From Alkalimarinus coralli (GTDB lineage Bacteria; Pseudomonadota; Gammaproteobacteria; Pseudomonadales; Oleiphilaceae), in contig NZ_CP096016.1 in NCBI RefSeq assembly GCF_023650515.1, forward strand, positions 459,130-523,129: a stretch of DNA of 64,000 bases. The letters are read 5' to 3'. This document shows positions 1-8,952 of the stretch, piece after piece. Below the pieces are notes generated by a model. That model did no database searches and was not told where the DNA came from. It saw nothing but the letters and a program-made list of their open reading frames with translations. Each line of letters opens with the position of its first letter. Position 1 is the first letter of the stretch. Made by a program: the position numbers and the translations under genes.

Positions 1-89
1 TAGGGTTTGGTGATCAGGCCAGTTTTACCCGTGCATACCGAAACTGGACAGGAAAAACACCGGGCGAAGCACGTAAAACTTCAAAATAA
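1..89 (+). CDS. AraC-family regulator, C-terminal end only
   Basis: The window opens inside a gene whose last 28 codons read GFGDQASFTRAY...WTGKTPGEAR and stop at 87-89. This is the second helix-turn-helix of the AraC/XylS DNA-binding domain; the 'GF.DQ..F.R.F....G.TP...R' pattern is the family signature. The effector-binding part lies outside the window, so the target and ligand cannot be inferred. About 200 bp of non-coding DNA separates it from the next gene. Confidence 0.8.
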   Translation, partial: GFGDQASFTRAYRNWTGKTPGEARKTSK

Positions 90-293
90 AGCCTTTGCAA
101 AGGCATGCGAAATAATCAATTAGAGCCTATTTGTTGGTAACTTTAGAAGTAGTTCACAAAGCCTATACAGATAATACTATTTTACAATTAAATGGTGTGA
201 TAATGATTATTCAGGGTACACGTGTTGCGTAAAAGTGCACTTGGTTATTGCGCACTTGGAACGATAAAATAATAACGAAATGTAAAAAGAAAC

Positions 294-2885
294 ATGCGCT
301 ACGAAATTCAAAGGAATGAGCTGCTCTGCCTGTTGGACAAAGGGCTTAATTACCCATTGACGCTTATCGTCGCGGCTCCAGGGTTTGGAAAAACGACCCT
401 GTTAGGTCAGTGGCAGGTTCACTCCGCGGGCAATACCGTGATTAAATTGGATGCTTCCACTCGTGATGATAGCCCTCTTTCTATATTCAAAAAGATATTT
501 AACGAACTAAAAAAAAGCACGCCTCTGTGGGATGCGCCTTTTTTTAACTTTTTCAAAACTGAGCAGCTGGTATCAACTGATGCGATGGTTGATATTTTGG
601 TTCAGGCCTTCAATTTGGTCGATAATCGGTTGGTAATTATTATCGATGACTTCCATAACCTTAAAGACGCTTTTGTGTCGACTGTATTTTGCCAGCTGAT
701 CGCACACCTGCCGGGCCATGTTAGTTTAGTTTTGTCTAGTAGAATGCATCCAGAGTTTTCAGTGAGTCGATTGAAGCTGGCGGAACGAATTTTAGTTATT
801 GACGGTAATGACCTTAAATTGACTAAACAAGACATCACCTACTTAAGTCTTGAAATTACAGGGAAGGAGTTGGAAGAGTCAAAAATCTTAACATTGTACA
901 CGCAGACTGAAGGTTGGATCGTGGGGGTAAAGCTTGCCCTGTTGGCCTATGTTAGATCTGGTGAATCCGCATTAAACTCATTTAGTGGGAATCAGCCAGA
1001 GCTATTAAATTACTTTGGCTTTGAGGTGCTTAAGCATTTAACTGAAGATGCACGAAAATTTGTACTAAGTAGCGCCTTATTTGAGCACTTTGATGTAGAA
1101 CTTTGTCGTCAGGTTTTTGGACCAGAGAGTGCCATCATACTTGAAAGACTGGCGGCTCAAGAACTCTTTATCGTCCCCGTCAATGATGTTCACGGGGCGT
1201 TTCGTTATCACTCGTTATTACAAGAATTCCTTCAGAGCCGGTTGTTGGTTGAAGAAGGTGCCAGTTATGTAAATTATATTCACCGGTGTGCAGCGGAGTA
1301 TTTTTTAACCAAACACTTACTATCTCAGGCGATTAGACATGCATCATTGTGTGGTGACGAGGATTACTATAACTCTGTTTTAGCCACGTCATGCAATGAA
1401 TGGATTAAATCAGGGGAATTTGAGTCTGTTTTTAGCTCATTGTCGGGTATTTCAGATGAGATAACGAGGAAGAAATCATCGCTGTCTATTCCACTCATAT
1501 ATGCCTGCATATTTTCCCGGCGATTCAATCAAGCAAGATACTATCTTGAAATATTGCAACATGGTGATGTCGCTGATCAGGCTAGCGTAAAGTTCCTCGA
1601 ATCTGTATTAGCGCTTTTTCAGCGAGACGCTGAAGTATTTGATGACGCAAGGGCCAAGTACTTCACTAGAACTCATGAAAATACTGACATGCGCGCAGTT
1701 TCAATGGTTATTATCGCCTATATTTTTTTATACAAGGGGCAACTCGAACCGGCGTTAATTGCTGCAAACGACGCAAAAGAGTACTTATCTAAAGCGGGTT
1801 ATACGTTTCTTGAGAGTTATGCAGACCTGGTGGTTATATTATGTGATCGCTACATGGGGCGAGGCGTAGAAGCGGCCCAGTATATGACTGAGTTATATAG
1901 TCATCTGGATGAGCAGCACAAAACACCCGTGTGGGTTAACTTGGCAACTGGCATGATGGTTGTGTATTACGAGCAGAACCAGCTTGAGTCAGCAGTCGAT
2001 CTATGCCAAAAGCTGTTACCAGTCGTGAGCTTTTCCTGTGCAACCGAAGTAGTTTCTACCGTGTATTTGAGCTACTCCCGACTGTTACATATACAAGGTG
2101 AAAAACAGAAGGCTTTTAAATTACTCGACCAACTGGATCGAATTCTCGTGTTTGGGCGTTATGATCGATTTCAGAGCCAAATAGTGCAAGAGCTTATGCG
2201 ACAGGCTGTGGTAGAGCAGTCAGTGTCTTCGGCAGATGGCATAGCACAAAAATATGACCTGTCGTTATGGATAGAGCAAGAAGCCTGGCGAGATGAAGCA
2301 TACTACCAAGAAAGTAGAGAGCGTTATGGTTTAGCGTCAGTCTATTGGTTAACAGCAAAAGGTCGATATGATAGAGCCAGTGATATATTAACCAAACTGA
2401 TAGCGACACTTGATAAGCAAGGGATTAAGACCCGTGCGCTTATAGCGCATTGTAATTTGCTGGTTGTGAATTACCATCAGGGTAATCGGGATATTGTGAT
2501 TAACCAGCTTAAGAAATTACTCGAGCGATATGGGCTGGCCTGCTTTTCGCGGACTGTGTTCGATGAGTCACCAGGGCTTGATAGTGTTTTTAAACATGCT
2601 CTCAGTCGAAACCGGATTGAACTTCCGGTTGTTTTTCGTGAGTTGTTTGAGGATCAGTTGAAAGAAACCGAAACCACTCATCAGCCGTCGCTTAACCCAA
2701 ATATAGTACTGACAGAAAAAGAGCTGGAAATTTTTGAGTTACTAGCCGCTGGCCTGTCGAACACGGACATCAGTAAGCAGACAGGCATTGCGTTATCGAC
2801 CACAAAATGGCACTTAAAGAATATCTATGCAAAGTTAGGGGTTTCAAACCGCAGCGGGGCAATGATGTTGGCGCATCAGCGGTAG
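294..2885 (+). CDS. MalT-like LuxR-family ATP-binding transcriptional activator
   Basis: The 863-residue protein has the layout of large MalT-type (LAL) regulators. An N-terminal STAND-type NTPase carries a Walker A (APGFGKTT, residues 28-35) and a Walker B (LVIIIDDF, about 113-120). The middle (about 330-760) is helical and TPR-like, and would be the sensor. The last ~60 residues are a LuxR helix-turn-helix (LTEKELEIFELLAAGLSN...). Such proteins bind ATP and an inducer, multimerise and activate transcription. No neighbouring operon makes the inducer obvious; the next gene is a convergent AraC regulator. The ATG at 294 has only a weak upstream ribosome site, so a slightly different start is possible. 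Confidence 0.85.
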   Translation: MRYEIQRNELLCLLDKGLNYPLTLIVAAPGFGKTTLLGQWQVHSAGNTVIKLDASTRDDSPLSIFKKIFNELKKSTPLWDAPFFNFFKTEQLVSTDAMVDILVQAFNLVDNRLVIIIDDFHNLKDAFVSTVFCQLIAHLPGHVSLVLSSRMHPEFSVSRLKLAERILVIDGNDLKLTKQDITYLSLEITGKELEESKILTLYTQTEGWIVGVKLALLAYVRSGESALNSFSGNQPELLNYFGFEVLKHLTEDARKFVLSSALFEHFDVELCRQVFGPESAIILERLAAQELFIVPVNDVHGAFRYHSLLQEFLQSRLLVEEGASYVNYIHRCAAEYFLTKHLLSQAIRHASLCGDEDYYNSVLATSCNEWIKSGEFESVFSSLSGISDEITRKKSSLSIPLIYACIFSRRFNQARYYLEILQHGDVADQASVKFLESVLALFQRDAEVFDDARAKYFTRTHENTDMRAVSMVIIAYIFLYKGQLEPALIAANDAKEYLSKAGYTFLESYADLVVILCDRYMGRGVEAAQYMTELYSHLDEQHKTPVWVNLATGMMVVYYEQNQLESAVDLCQKLLPVVSFSCATEVVSTVYLSYSRLLHIQGEKQKAFKLLDQLDRILVFGRYDRFQSQIVQELMRQAVVEQSVSSADGIAQKYDLSLWIEQEAWRDEAYYQESRERYGLASVYWLTAKGRYDRASDILTKLIATLDKQGIKTRALIAHCNLLVVNYHQGNRDIVINQLKKLLERYGLACFSRTVFDESPGLDSVFKHALSRNRIELPVVFRELFEDQLKETETTHQPSLNPNIVLTEKELEIFELLAAGLSNTDISKQTGIALSTTKWHLKNIYAKLGVSNRSGAMMLAHQR

Positions 2886-2915
2886 CGTTTTTGCACAGCG
2901 GGTTGGCTCTGTCTA

Positions 2916-2965
2916 AGCATTGAAGGTTGTTTATCAATAATTTTCAATGCTGCTCCTAAAGCAGC
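2916..2965. terminator. paired hairpins between convergent regulators
   Basis: AGCATTGAA (2916-2924) pairs with TTCAATGCT (2943-2951). A second small stem, GCTGCT/AGCAGC (2949-2965), overlaps it. They lie in the 114-bp gap between two convergent genes, where a bidirectional terminator would be expected. There is no strong T-run, so this is a structural call only. Confidence 0.4.
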
Positions 2966-2999
2966 AAGCCAAGCTGGTTAAGCAACTTTATGCGAATGC

Positions 3000-3872
3000 T
3001 TAGTTACAAGCAGAACGAAAGGCGCCAGGGGTCATACCCACCCACTTTTTAAATGTTCTGGTAAAGTGGCTCTGGTTACTGAAGCCAGAGTCCAGGGCAA
3101 CCTGTGCCAGTGGTTGCTGGCCGCTGAGCGCCTGTTTGGATTTTTCGATTCGAATGTGTGTCACGTAATCACTGGGGGTAAACCCGGTGGACTCTTTGAA
3201 CATCCTTAAAAAATGGTAGTCGCTTAGACCTGCTATTTCAGCCAGCTCACTAAGGTGAAGCGCGCGATTGGAGTGTTGCTGAATATACTCTTTTACGCGC
3301 CGGGCAATAACCGGGCTTAAGCCGCCTGTTAGCTTTACGGGGTGGTTGAGGCAATAACGTCTATCTGACAGCAGGTGTTCAAAAATGAGTTGAATAATCT
3401 GTTCCTGGCCTAGAGAGTCTGAGTGGTCTCGAACCCGTGACTCTGGCATGAGAAACAACTGCTTCACGAGGGCAACCAGGGCAGTATCATCATGAAATGT
3501 CAACTCGGGCACGACTACGGTTCTAGGGTCTATGTCCAATGTTGCTGCCGCAAACTGCTTGATAGACTCATCTGAAAAGTACAAATGAGCAAAACCGATG
3601 GGGGCGCTAATTTCCCATTTTGACTGGTTATGCTGGGGCAAAATGCACAAACTGCCCGCATGACCGGTGCCTCTATCTTCATCTATACGACGAGAGCCTT
3701 CTCCGCCTTGCAGATAAAAGCTCAGTGTATGAACGTGGTCTGCGTTGTACGTTACTCGATCTACCGCGTTTGACCAATGCGCTGTTTTAAAGTGCTTGTT
3801 AATCCTGTGTTCGGCAAGTAACAAGGCATTGGACTTGTTTAGAGTATCGAAAACGGATTCTGGAATTAGCAT
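3000..3872 (-). CDS. AraC-family transcriptional regulator
   Basis: This is a 290-residue AraC/XylS regulator. The N-terminal half is a cupin-like sensing domain (HTLSFYLQGGEGSRRID). The last ~100 residues hold two helix-turn-helix motifs, ending in 'DSGFSNQSHFTRTFKKWVG' and 'TPGAFR'. The reading frame is open to 3893, but the ATG at 3872 has a strong AGGAGG 7 nt upstream and is the better start. It is divergent from the EamA exporter at 4069, with ~200 bp between them, so it probably controls that exporter; this is inference from position. Confidence 0.85.
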   Translation of the reverse strand: MLIPESVFDTLNKSNALLLAEHRINKHFKTAHWSNAVDRVTYNADHVHTLSFYLQGGEGSRRIDEDRGTGHAGSLCILPQHNQSKWEISAPIGFAHLYFSDESIKQFAAATLDIDPRTVVVPELTFHDDTALVALVKQLFLMPESRVRDHSDSLGQEQIIQLIFEHLLSDRRYCLNHPVKLTGGLSPVIARRVKEYIQQHSNRALHLSELAEIAGLSDYHFLRMFKESTGFTPSDYVTHIRIEKSKQALSGQQPLAQVALDSGFSNQSHFTRTFKKWVGMTPGAFRSACN

Positions 3873-4068
3873 CTGTTGTCCTCCTCTTGGCAAATCTCTT
3901 GTTGGGCGTTGGCATGCGGTAAACAGACTCCATTAGATTAACCGTTGTTTGCATCGGGCTCAATCTGCCAAGAGCCAATAACCGCAATATTGTGCAATAC
4001 CCTGATCGCGCTGCATTGTACTCTGCAGCAATCATTACGATGGTTCAAACGACACTATGGAGGTATAG

Positions 4069-4995
4069 ATGAGCGCTTCTTTATATATTATTACGGTGTT
4101 GATCTGGGGAACCACGTGGCTGGCTATCTACTTTCAGTTAGGTGATGTGCCGGTCAATGTTTCGGTCTTTTACCGCTTCCTGTTGGCTGCGGCGGTATTG
4201 CTGCCTCTAATGTGGTTATCCGGGAGGTTACAAAAGACTAATCGCACAGACCATATATTTATGGTGCTGCAAGGGGCTTGTCTGTTCTCGTTTAATTTCA
4301 TCTGTTTTTACAACGCGACTCTATTCATCAGCAGCGGTCTGGTTGCGGTAGTTTTTTCATTAGCGACACTGTTTAACGCTGCGAATAACCGCTTGTTATG
4401 GAAAGAAGCCATTCCCCAACGTGTTTTAATAGCTGGCGCGGTGGGCAGCACCGGATTGTTGCTGTTGTTTTTGCCAGAGTTAGGCGGGCAACAACCTGGG
4501 CACTGGTTCTCGGTAGACACCCTTAAAGGGCTGGCGTTAGCAGTTACCGGGACTTACCTGTTCTCTCTTGGCAATATGATCTCAAAACGCCATAGTCTCA
4601 AAGGCATTAAACCGATCACTACCAATGCCTATGGTATGGCTTATGGCGCACTCATATTGGCGTGTGTATTGGTTCTTACTTCGCAGCCCCTGGTGATTGA
4701 TATGCGGCCACAATACCTGGGCGCGCTGTTTTATCTCAGTATATTTGGCTCAATTATCGGGTTTACCACCTATCTGACTCTGGTTGCCCGCTTGGGGGCT
4801 AACAAGGCTGCTTATGCTACGGTGATGTTTCCCGTTGTGGCATTGCTGTTATCCAGCTGGTTTGAAGGTTATCAGTGGCAGGTCAGCAGCTTTATTGGTT
4901 TAGCGTTGACGATGGTTGGCAACGGGATAATTAACTGGGGCAGCAGCAAGAGAGAGGCCACGGTAATAGCGAGTCGGCAAATCAAGTTACCCTGA
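4069..4995 (+). CDS. EamA/DMT-family membrane exporter
   Basis: The protein has 308 residues and about ten hydrophobic segments arranged as two EamA repeats, the architecture of drug/metabolite transporters (RhaT/YdcZ type). The N-terminus 'VLIWGTTWLAIYFQLG' is typical of EamA proteins. Members export amino acids, metabolites or drugs across the inner membrane; the substrate here is unknown. GGAGG sits 5 nt before the ATG. The divergent AraC gene at 3000-3872 is the likely regulator. Confidence 0.85.
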   Translation: MSASLYIITVLIWGTTWLAIYFQLGDVPVNVSVFYRFLLAAAVLLPLMWLSGRLQKTNRTDHIFMVLQGACLFSFNFICFYNATLFISSGLVAVVFSLATLFNAANNRLLWKEAIPQRVLIAGAVGSTGLLLLFLPELGGQQPGHWFSVDTLKGLALAVTGTYLFSLGNMISKRHSLKGIKPITTNAYGMAYGALILACVLVLTSQPLVIDMRPQYLGALFYLSIFGSIIGFTTYLTLVARLGANKAAYATVMFPVVALLLSSWFEGYQWQVSSFIGLALTMVGNGIINWGSSKREATVIASRQIKLP

Positions 4996-5001
4996 TGGAT
5001 C

Positions 5002-5024
5002 AAGCACTTAAAAGTAAGGTGCTT
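5002..5024 (+). terminator. possible terminator after the EamA exporter
   Basis: AAGCAC (5002-5007) and GTGCTT (5019-5024) form a 6-bp stem directly after the exporter stop codon. The T-rich tail is short, so support is weak. Confidence 0.3.
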
Positions 5025-5127
5025 TAAACTCTATTATGCAAGTATCTTACTAATTCTTTTATTAAAAATAGCCAACGGGATAACAGAATAGAGAAATTCT
5101 TAACAGTAAACTGGTCACTCACTGACA

Positions 5128-5547
5128 ATGAGGGACCTCCTTTTGAAAAATGATCTTCGCGCCAGAAAAAGAATGCCAACAGCGAATTTAACCTCATCTA
5201 TAAGAGTATCGAAAGGCTTATTAAAAAGCATATGGGAAGAGGCTCGACCAAAAGACTTTTCGCTTTTTGGCATGTGTTTAAAGACGAATCGTGTTTATAA
5301 GCCCGATGACCGAATTACGCTATCTCTGACGCTCGAGCTGGATATGGGAACAATCAACGTAGAACAAATCTCTGCCAGAGTCGTTAGAGTTAACAAGCTG
5401 GTCGGGTTTTATGAGTACGGAATTGAGTTCGACAAAAAGGTTGTAGAAAACCCAGATAATGGAACAACCCTGAATATGATGCGAATTGAAAGTTTTCTGG
5501 CTAAGCAGGAAGCGCTTTCTGCAAAAATCTCACAAAAAACCGCATAA
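5128..5547 (+). CDS. PilZ-domain protein (c-di-GMP effector candidate)
   Basis: This small 139-residue protein carries both halves of the PilZ cyclic-di-GMP-binding signature: an RxxxR-type motif (RARKR, residues 11-15) and a D-x-S-x-x-G motif (DFSLFG, about 43-48), followed by a beta-rich stretch. PilZ proteins transmit the c-di-GMP level to motility, exopolysaccharide or secretion systems. It stands alone between an exporter and a short membrane protein, so the output process cannot be read from context. No clear ribosome site precedes the ATG, so the start is uncertain. Confidence 0.75.
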   Translation: MRDLLLKNDLRARKRMPTANLTSSIRVSKGLLKSIWEEARPKDFSLFGMCLKTNRVYKPDDRITLSLTLELDMGTINVEQISARVVRVNKLVGFYEYGIEFDKKVVENPDNGTTLNMMRIESFLAKQEALSAKISQKTA

Positions 5548-5621
5548 CGCTTTGCAGTATAGTTCCTAATTCATTAATAGATAGCACAGTCATTCTGGCG
5601 ATTTTTACTGGGAGAGCCTAT

Positions 5622-5721
5622 TTGTAGCCGTGATGAAAGGAGGGACGACTGGAATCAAGGAGAGTTAATGGTGGATTGCCAACCCAAACCCTGATTCCGC
5701 TTCGCTGCATCAAGGCTACAA
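5622..5721. repeat. REP-like intergenic palindrome
   Basis: TTGTAGCCGTGATG (5622-5635) is matched by its near-perfect reverse complement CATCAAGGCTACAA (5708-5721), with an inner pair GGAATCA (5651-5657)/TGATTCC (5692-5698). This 'GTAGCC...GATTCCGCTTCGCTGCATCAAGGCTAC' style is familiar from extragenic palindromes in gammaproteobacteria. It occupies the 340-bp gap between the PilZ gene and the membrane protein at 5889; no gene is visible in that gap. Confidence 0.6.
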
Positions 5722-5888
5722 GGGTGCATAGTCTTGTGAACCATTGAATTCAATAACGTGCGTTGAAGCTTTCTATGTAAACTTTTAATGCCAGTATCAG
5801 CTAAAATCGATATAGTTGTTAACGTCCTTCGTTACTGTGACACTCGTTTTTTATTAACTCGTTCACCTATTGTGAGATTTAAGTCGAT

Positions 5889-6290
5889 ATGAGGCTGAAA
5901 CTGGATAACGGCAAAATATATGATGTCGGCGCAATGTTTAAACCTGTGAAACTAAGCAGGGCAGAAGCCTGGGGCTGTTTTCGTGGTAATCTATCGGCCT
6001 GGCCCAAAGGGCTTTTGATCCCGGTAGAGTCAAAAACTACGCTGGCCGGTTTGCTTAAATGGCTAGTGGTCTTTCCTCTTCATACGTTATCGCTGCTGTT
6101 ACTGCCTTTACTGTGTGTCTTTGGGTATTCAATGTACGCCTATGCCTTTTTTACCAAGGATGATGCATCCAAACTCAAAGATTACCGGTATAACTTGCAG
6201 AAAATCTATGAAGCGTTAAGTGACATCGAAGATCAGGATGAGTACAAAAGGCGGTTGAAAGAAGAGATCGCCAAAATCAAGCCATATTAA
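5889..6290 (+). CDS. small membrane protein of unknown function
   Basis: The protein has 133 residues. The first ~45 are polar, followed by one long or two short hydrophobic segments (about 58-95, 'LVVFPLHTLSLLLLPLLCVF') and a charged C-terminal helix rich in K/E/D that could be a coiled coil. I do not recognise the family. The frame has normal codon use and is followed after ~175 bp by a CDF transporter on the same strand. It may be an inner-membrane anchor or a transporter accessory, but nothing in the sequence decides this. Confidence 0.55.
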   Translation: MRLKLDNGKIYDVGAMFKPVKLSRAEAWGCFRGNLSAWPKGLLIPVESKTTLAGLLKWLVVFPLHTLSLLLLPLLCVFGYSMYAYAFFTKDDASKLKDYRYNLQKIYEALSDIEDQDEYKRRLKEEIAKIKPY

Positions 6291-6466
6291 TAGTAAGCAA
6301 ATAAAGGCTCTCCATGCATATGTTTGGGGCAGGAATACCGCGGAGTCGATCCAGGGTATGTGTAGGGGTTGAAGTGGTTTTGAGATAAAGGGGGGCAACG
6401 GTTTTATTGGATCTCAACATATGTGATATGTTTGAGTAGTGAACAAAACCCAGATTTGGCTCAGGA

Positions 6467-7372
6467 GTGAGTGTGACTGAAAGAAATATTTTGTTGGTGT
6501 CTATTGGGGTTACCACGTTGTTTGCATTGCTGGGCGTTGTCTGGGGCGTTGCGATTGACTCCAGTATGATTATATTCGATGGACTGTACTCATTAATCAG
6601 TGTTGGTTTAAGTTTTCTCTCCCTGGTCGTTCTAAAGCAAATTCAAGATAAAGGTGCCACAGAGGATTCTCGTTACCCATTCGGGAAAGCGCATTTTGAA
6701 CCATTGCTTATTGTTTTTAAATCCCTTTCTCTAATAGGTATGTGTTCATTCTCGGCGATTAATTCATTTTCAGTTTTGTTGGCTGGAGGACGCTCAGTTG
6801 CACCTGGTCCTGCGGTTATCTACGCACTGATCAGTACGCTTGGTTGCTTGGCTGTCATGCTTTTTATTCAACGAAACAACAAACTTATTGAGTCAAACTT
6901 ACTGACGGTCGAAAAAAATGAGTGGTTAGGTGATTTTCTCTTGAGTTTAGGTGTTCTAATCGGATTCTCAGCGACCTATATGCTTCAAGATGGTCGCTAT
7001 AACTGGATTGTTCCTTATGCCGACCCCGGAATGGTTGTAATGGCTTCAGGAATATTTATTTTTCTGCCTCTTAAAAGCTTTATTGGCGCGGCAAGGGAGA
7101 TGATTTTTTATCAGGTGAATGATCAATCTATGAAACCTGTTGAAAACGAAGCCGCTGACATCGCGAACGAATATAATGCCAAGTATAAACTGCGTATGGT
7201 TTCTATTGGGCGAGAGTTAAATATCGAAGTGAACTTTTTATTAGAAGAGAATAGATTGTTGAGTGTTGAGGAGATGGACGCTATACGAAGCAGAATAGCG
7301 ATAGTGGTAAGCAAAATGAAAAAACAGCATTGGATAAACATCACGTTCACACAACAACCTCTATGGCTTTAA
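6467..7372 (+). CDS. cation diffusion facilitator (CDF) family metal exporter
   Basis: This is a 301-residue protein with about five to six membrane segments. It carries the CDF landmark 'RYPFGKAHFEPL' (compare PFGHxRFE in the family) and an Asp in 'FDGLYSLISVGLS' where the transport site of helix 2 lies. CDF proteins exchange cytoplasmic Zn, Fe, Mn, Co or Cd for protons. The usual C-terminal ferredoxin-like domain is present but short. The GTG at 6467 overlaps the Shine-Dalgarno AGGAG (6463-6467); the in-frame GTG at 6473, 5 nt downstream of it, is the more likely start. The substrate is unknown. Confidence 0.8.
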   Translation: MSVTERNILLVSIGVTTLFALLGVVWGVAIDSSMIIFDGLYSLISVGLSFLSLVVLKQIQDKGATEDSRYPFGKAHFEPLLIVFKSLSLIGMCSFSAINSFSVLLAGGRSVAPGPAVIYALISTLGCLAVMLFIQRNNKLIESNLLTVEKNEWLGDFLLSLGVLIGFSATYMLQDGRYNWIVPYADPGMVVMASGIFIFLPLKSFIGAAREMIFYQVNDQSMKPVENEAADIANEYNAKYKLRMVSIGRELNIEVNFLLEENRLLSVEEMDAIRSRIAIVVSKMKKQHWINITFTQQPLWL

Positions 7373-7503
7373 TTGTTTCGATGGTGCGCAAGAGAACCCT
7401 GTATTATTCGATGTCCAAAATGTAAATGTCCGAATACAGATGGTTACGGGTAGTTATCCGCTCCAAAACAAATAACACGGTTATCGATGATCAGTATTAA
7501 TAC

Positions 7504-8133
7504 CTAACTGGATGCCAGCCATACCCCTACGCCAATTAACAGCGTACCTGCTATGCGGTTCAAGTGCTCCAGGTTACCTGATTTCATCATAAATGAGCGA
7601 AGTGACTTGCCACCCCCGGCGTAAATGAGCAGGCAGATAAATTCGAGTACCAAAATTAGAAATATCAACTGCACCAGTTGCACAGCCAACGGCTGTGAAT
7701 AGTTCAAAAAAGGAGGCAGTAAGGCGACAAAAAATGCCCACCCTTTAGGGTTGGCAATCGCAGTTATAAAACCCTGTATGATAAATGACTTTTTACTCAT
7801 GACCATTTGGCTATCATCATTAATATTCAGCGCCATCTTTCCCTTGGACTGCCACATCTGAATACCAAGATAGATAAGATACGCACCCCCGCCATATTTT
7901 AATACCATGAACAGCGCAGGGTAGGTCAGCATCAGCGCTGCAACGCCGATGGCAGAAAGAGATGCCACTAAACCGACGCCCACCAACTCACCGAGCATCA
8001 TCCAGAGGGTTTTACGCAGACCAAACCGCATACCCATAGTCAGGGCAAGCGTCATGCACATGCCTGGCGTGACGGACACGAAAAAGAACGTGGGGATGAA
8101 AACCGCAAGGACTGAAAGCGACAAGTAACTCAA
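7504..8133 (-). CDS. LysE/RhtB-family amino-acid exporter
   Basis: This 209-residue membrane protein has six hydrophobic segments and the family opening 'FVSVTPGMCMTLALTMGMRFGLR', plus 'ANPKGWAFFVALLPPFL' in the middle. LysE/RhtB proteins export amino acids such as lysine, threonine or homoserine. The frame starts with TTG at 8133; no better ATG lies upstream. It is convergent with the CDF gene, and its start faces the copper operon promoter. A second LysE-type gene lies at 39371. Confidence 0.85.
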   Translation of the reverse strand: MSYLSLSVLAVFIPTFFFVSVTPGMCMTLALTMGMRFGLRKTLWMMLGELVGVGLVASLSAIGVAALMLTYPALFMVLKYGGGAYLIYLGIQMWQSKGKMALNINDDSQMVMSKKSFIIQGFITAIANPKGWAFFVALLPPFLNYSQPLAVQLVQLIFLILVLEFICLLIYAGGGKSLRSFMMKSGNLEHLNRIAGTLLIGVGVWLASS

Positions 8134-8231
8134 AAGGGTTCTCTACTATAAAAAATAAGGCGAAGGTGCGGAAATATGAATACAGCACCGTAATATGTTT
8201 GTGATACCGGGTAAAGCATACTAAAAAAATC

Positions 8232-8262
8232 TTGACCTGGGAGTAAGACCTAGGTTTATATT
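8232..8262 (+). promoter_or_regulatory. CueR/MerR-type promoter of the cus operon
   Basis: A -35 TTGACC (8232-8237) and a -10 TATATT (8257-8262) are separated by 19 bp, the overlong spacer that marks MerR-family promoters. The spacer is covered by a 21-bp dyad, ACCTGGG-N7-CCTAGGT (8235-8255), with 6 of 7 positions symmetric. This matches the ACCTTCC-N7-GGAAGGT geometry of CueR operators. It lies 40 bp before the first gene of the copper efflux operon. The likely binder is the MerR protein at 16722 or an unlinked CueR. Confidence 0.75.
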
Positions 8263-8301
8263 TGCTCCAACTGCCTAAAACTATTTGATGAATCATTACT
8301 G

Positions 8302-8781
8302 ATGTCATTAGCCGAAGTCCGCAAAATAAGTCGCCACATTGTAGGCCCGTTGGTTCTACTCTGGTTGCTGTGCCAAAGCATGGTGCTTTGTGCTGGGCTG
8401 ATGGGCAATAGTGCAGGGGCGTCAAACGAGAGTACGCTAAGCTTTAGTGATGTAGTGTCCAGTATGATGGTCATGCCTACCGCAATGGAAGGGCACCATC
8501 ATGGTGACTCTCACGGAATGTCCTCGTCTCAGGCAGATGTTGACCAAGCGCATCATCATTTGTCAAACAGTAATATGGCGAGTGCCGATTGCTGCGACGA
8601 GCAAGAGAGCTATCTCTCTAACTCCTTCTTTTCGTCTATCGTGTTTTTATTGTTTTTCCCCCTCTGCTGGTTGGTCGTATCGCTAAGGAATAGCCTTAGT
8701 CACTCGCCTTACTATCGAGAGCCTCCGCCTCTTTATAACTACCCCAGAAATCACGTTTTTAACTGCACCTTTTTGAATTAA
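8302..8781 (+). CDS. His-rich secreted/membrane protein heading the cus operon
   Basis: The 159-residue protein begins with a hydrophobic signal or anchor (LVLLWLLCQSMVLCAG). The middle is His/Met/Ser-rich (EGHHHGDSHGM, DQAHHHL, then DCCDE), there is a second hydrophobic segment (SSIVFLLFFPLCWLVV), and the tail is Pro/Tyr-rich. It is the first gene behind the MerR-type promoter and precedes cusC, so a periplasmic copper-binding role is likely. Short proteins with His clusters and a Cys pair are common partners of Cus and Cop systems, but the family is not characterised. The exact start is uncertain because no clear ribosome site is visible. Confidence 0.65.
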   Translation: MSLAEVRKISRHIVGPLVLLWLLCQSMVLCAGLMGNSAGASNESTLSFSDVVSSMMVMPTAMEGHHHGDSHGMSSSQADVDQAHHHLSNSNMASADCCDEQESYLSNSFFSSIVFLLFFPLCWLVVSLRNSLSHSPYYREPPPLYNYPRNHVFNCTFLN

Positions 8782-8952
8782 GCCTCTTCTCTTAAGCGGG
8801 TTCGGTTGGTATTGGCTGAACGCTATTCCAGCGCCTCACTGAATCGTCTGCTTACCATTTGGTTCGCCTGTAATTTGGGGGCAGAACCCACTCTGTTTTT
8901 TAAATTGCCTTTCTTAGGCATCGTATAACATTGATTAATCGAGACATTACTT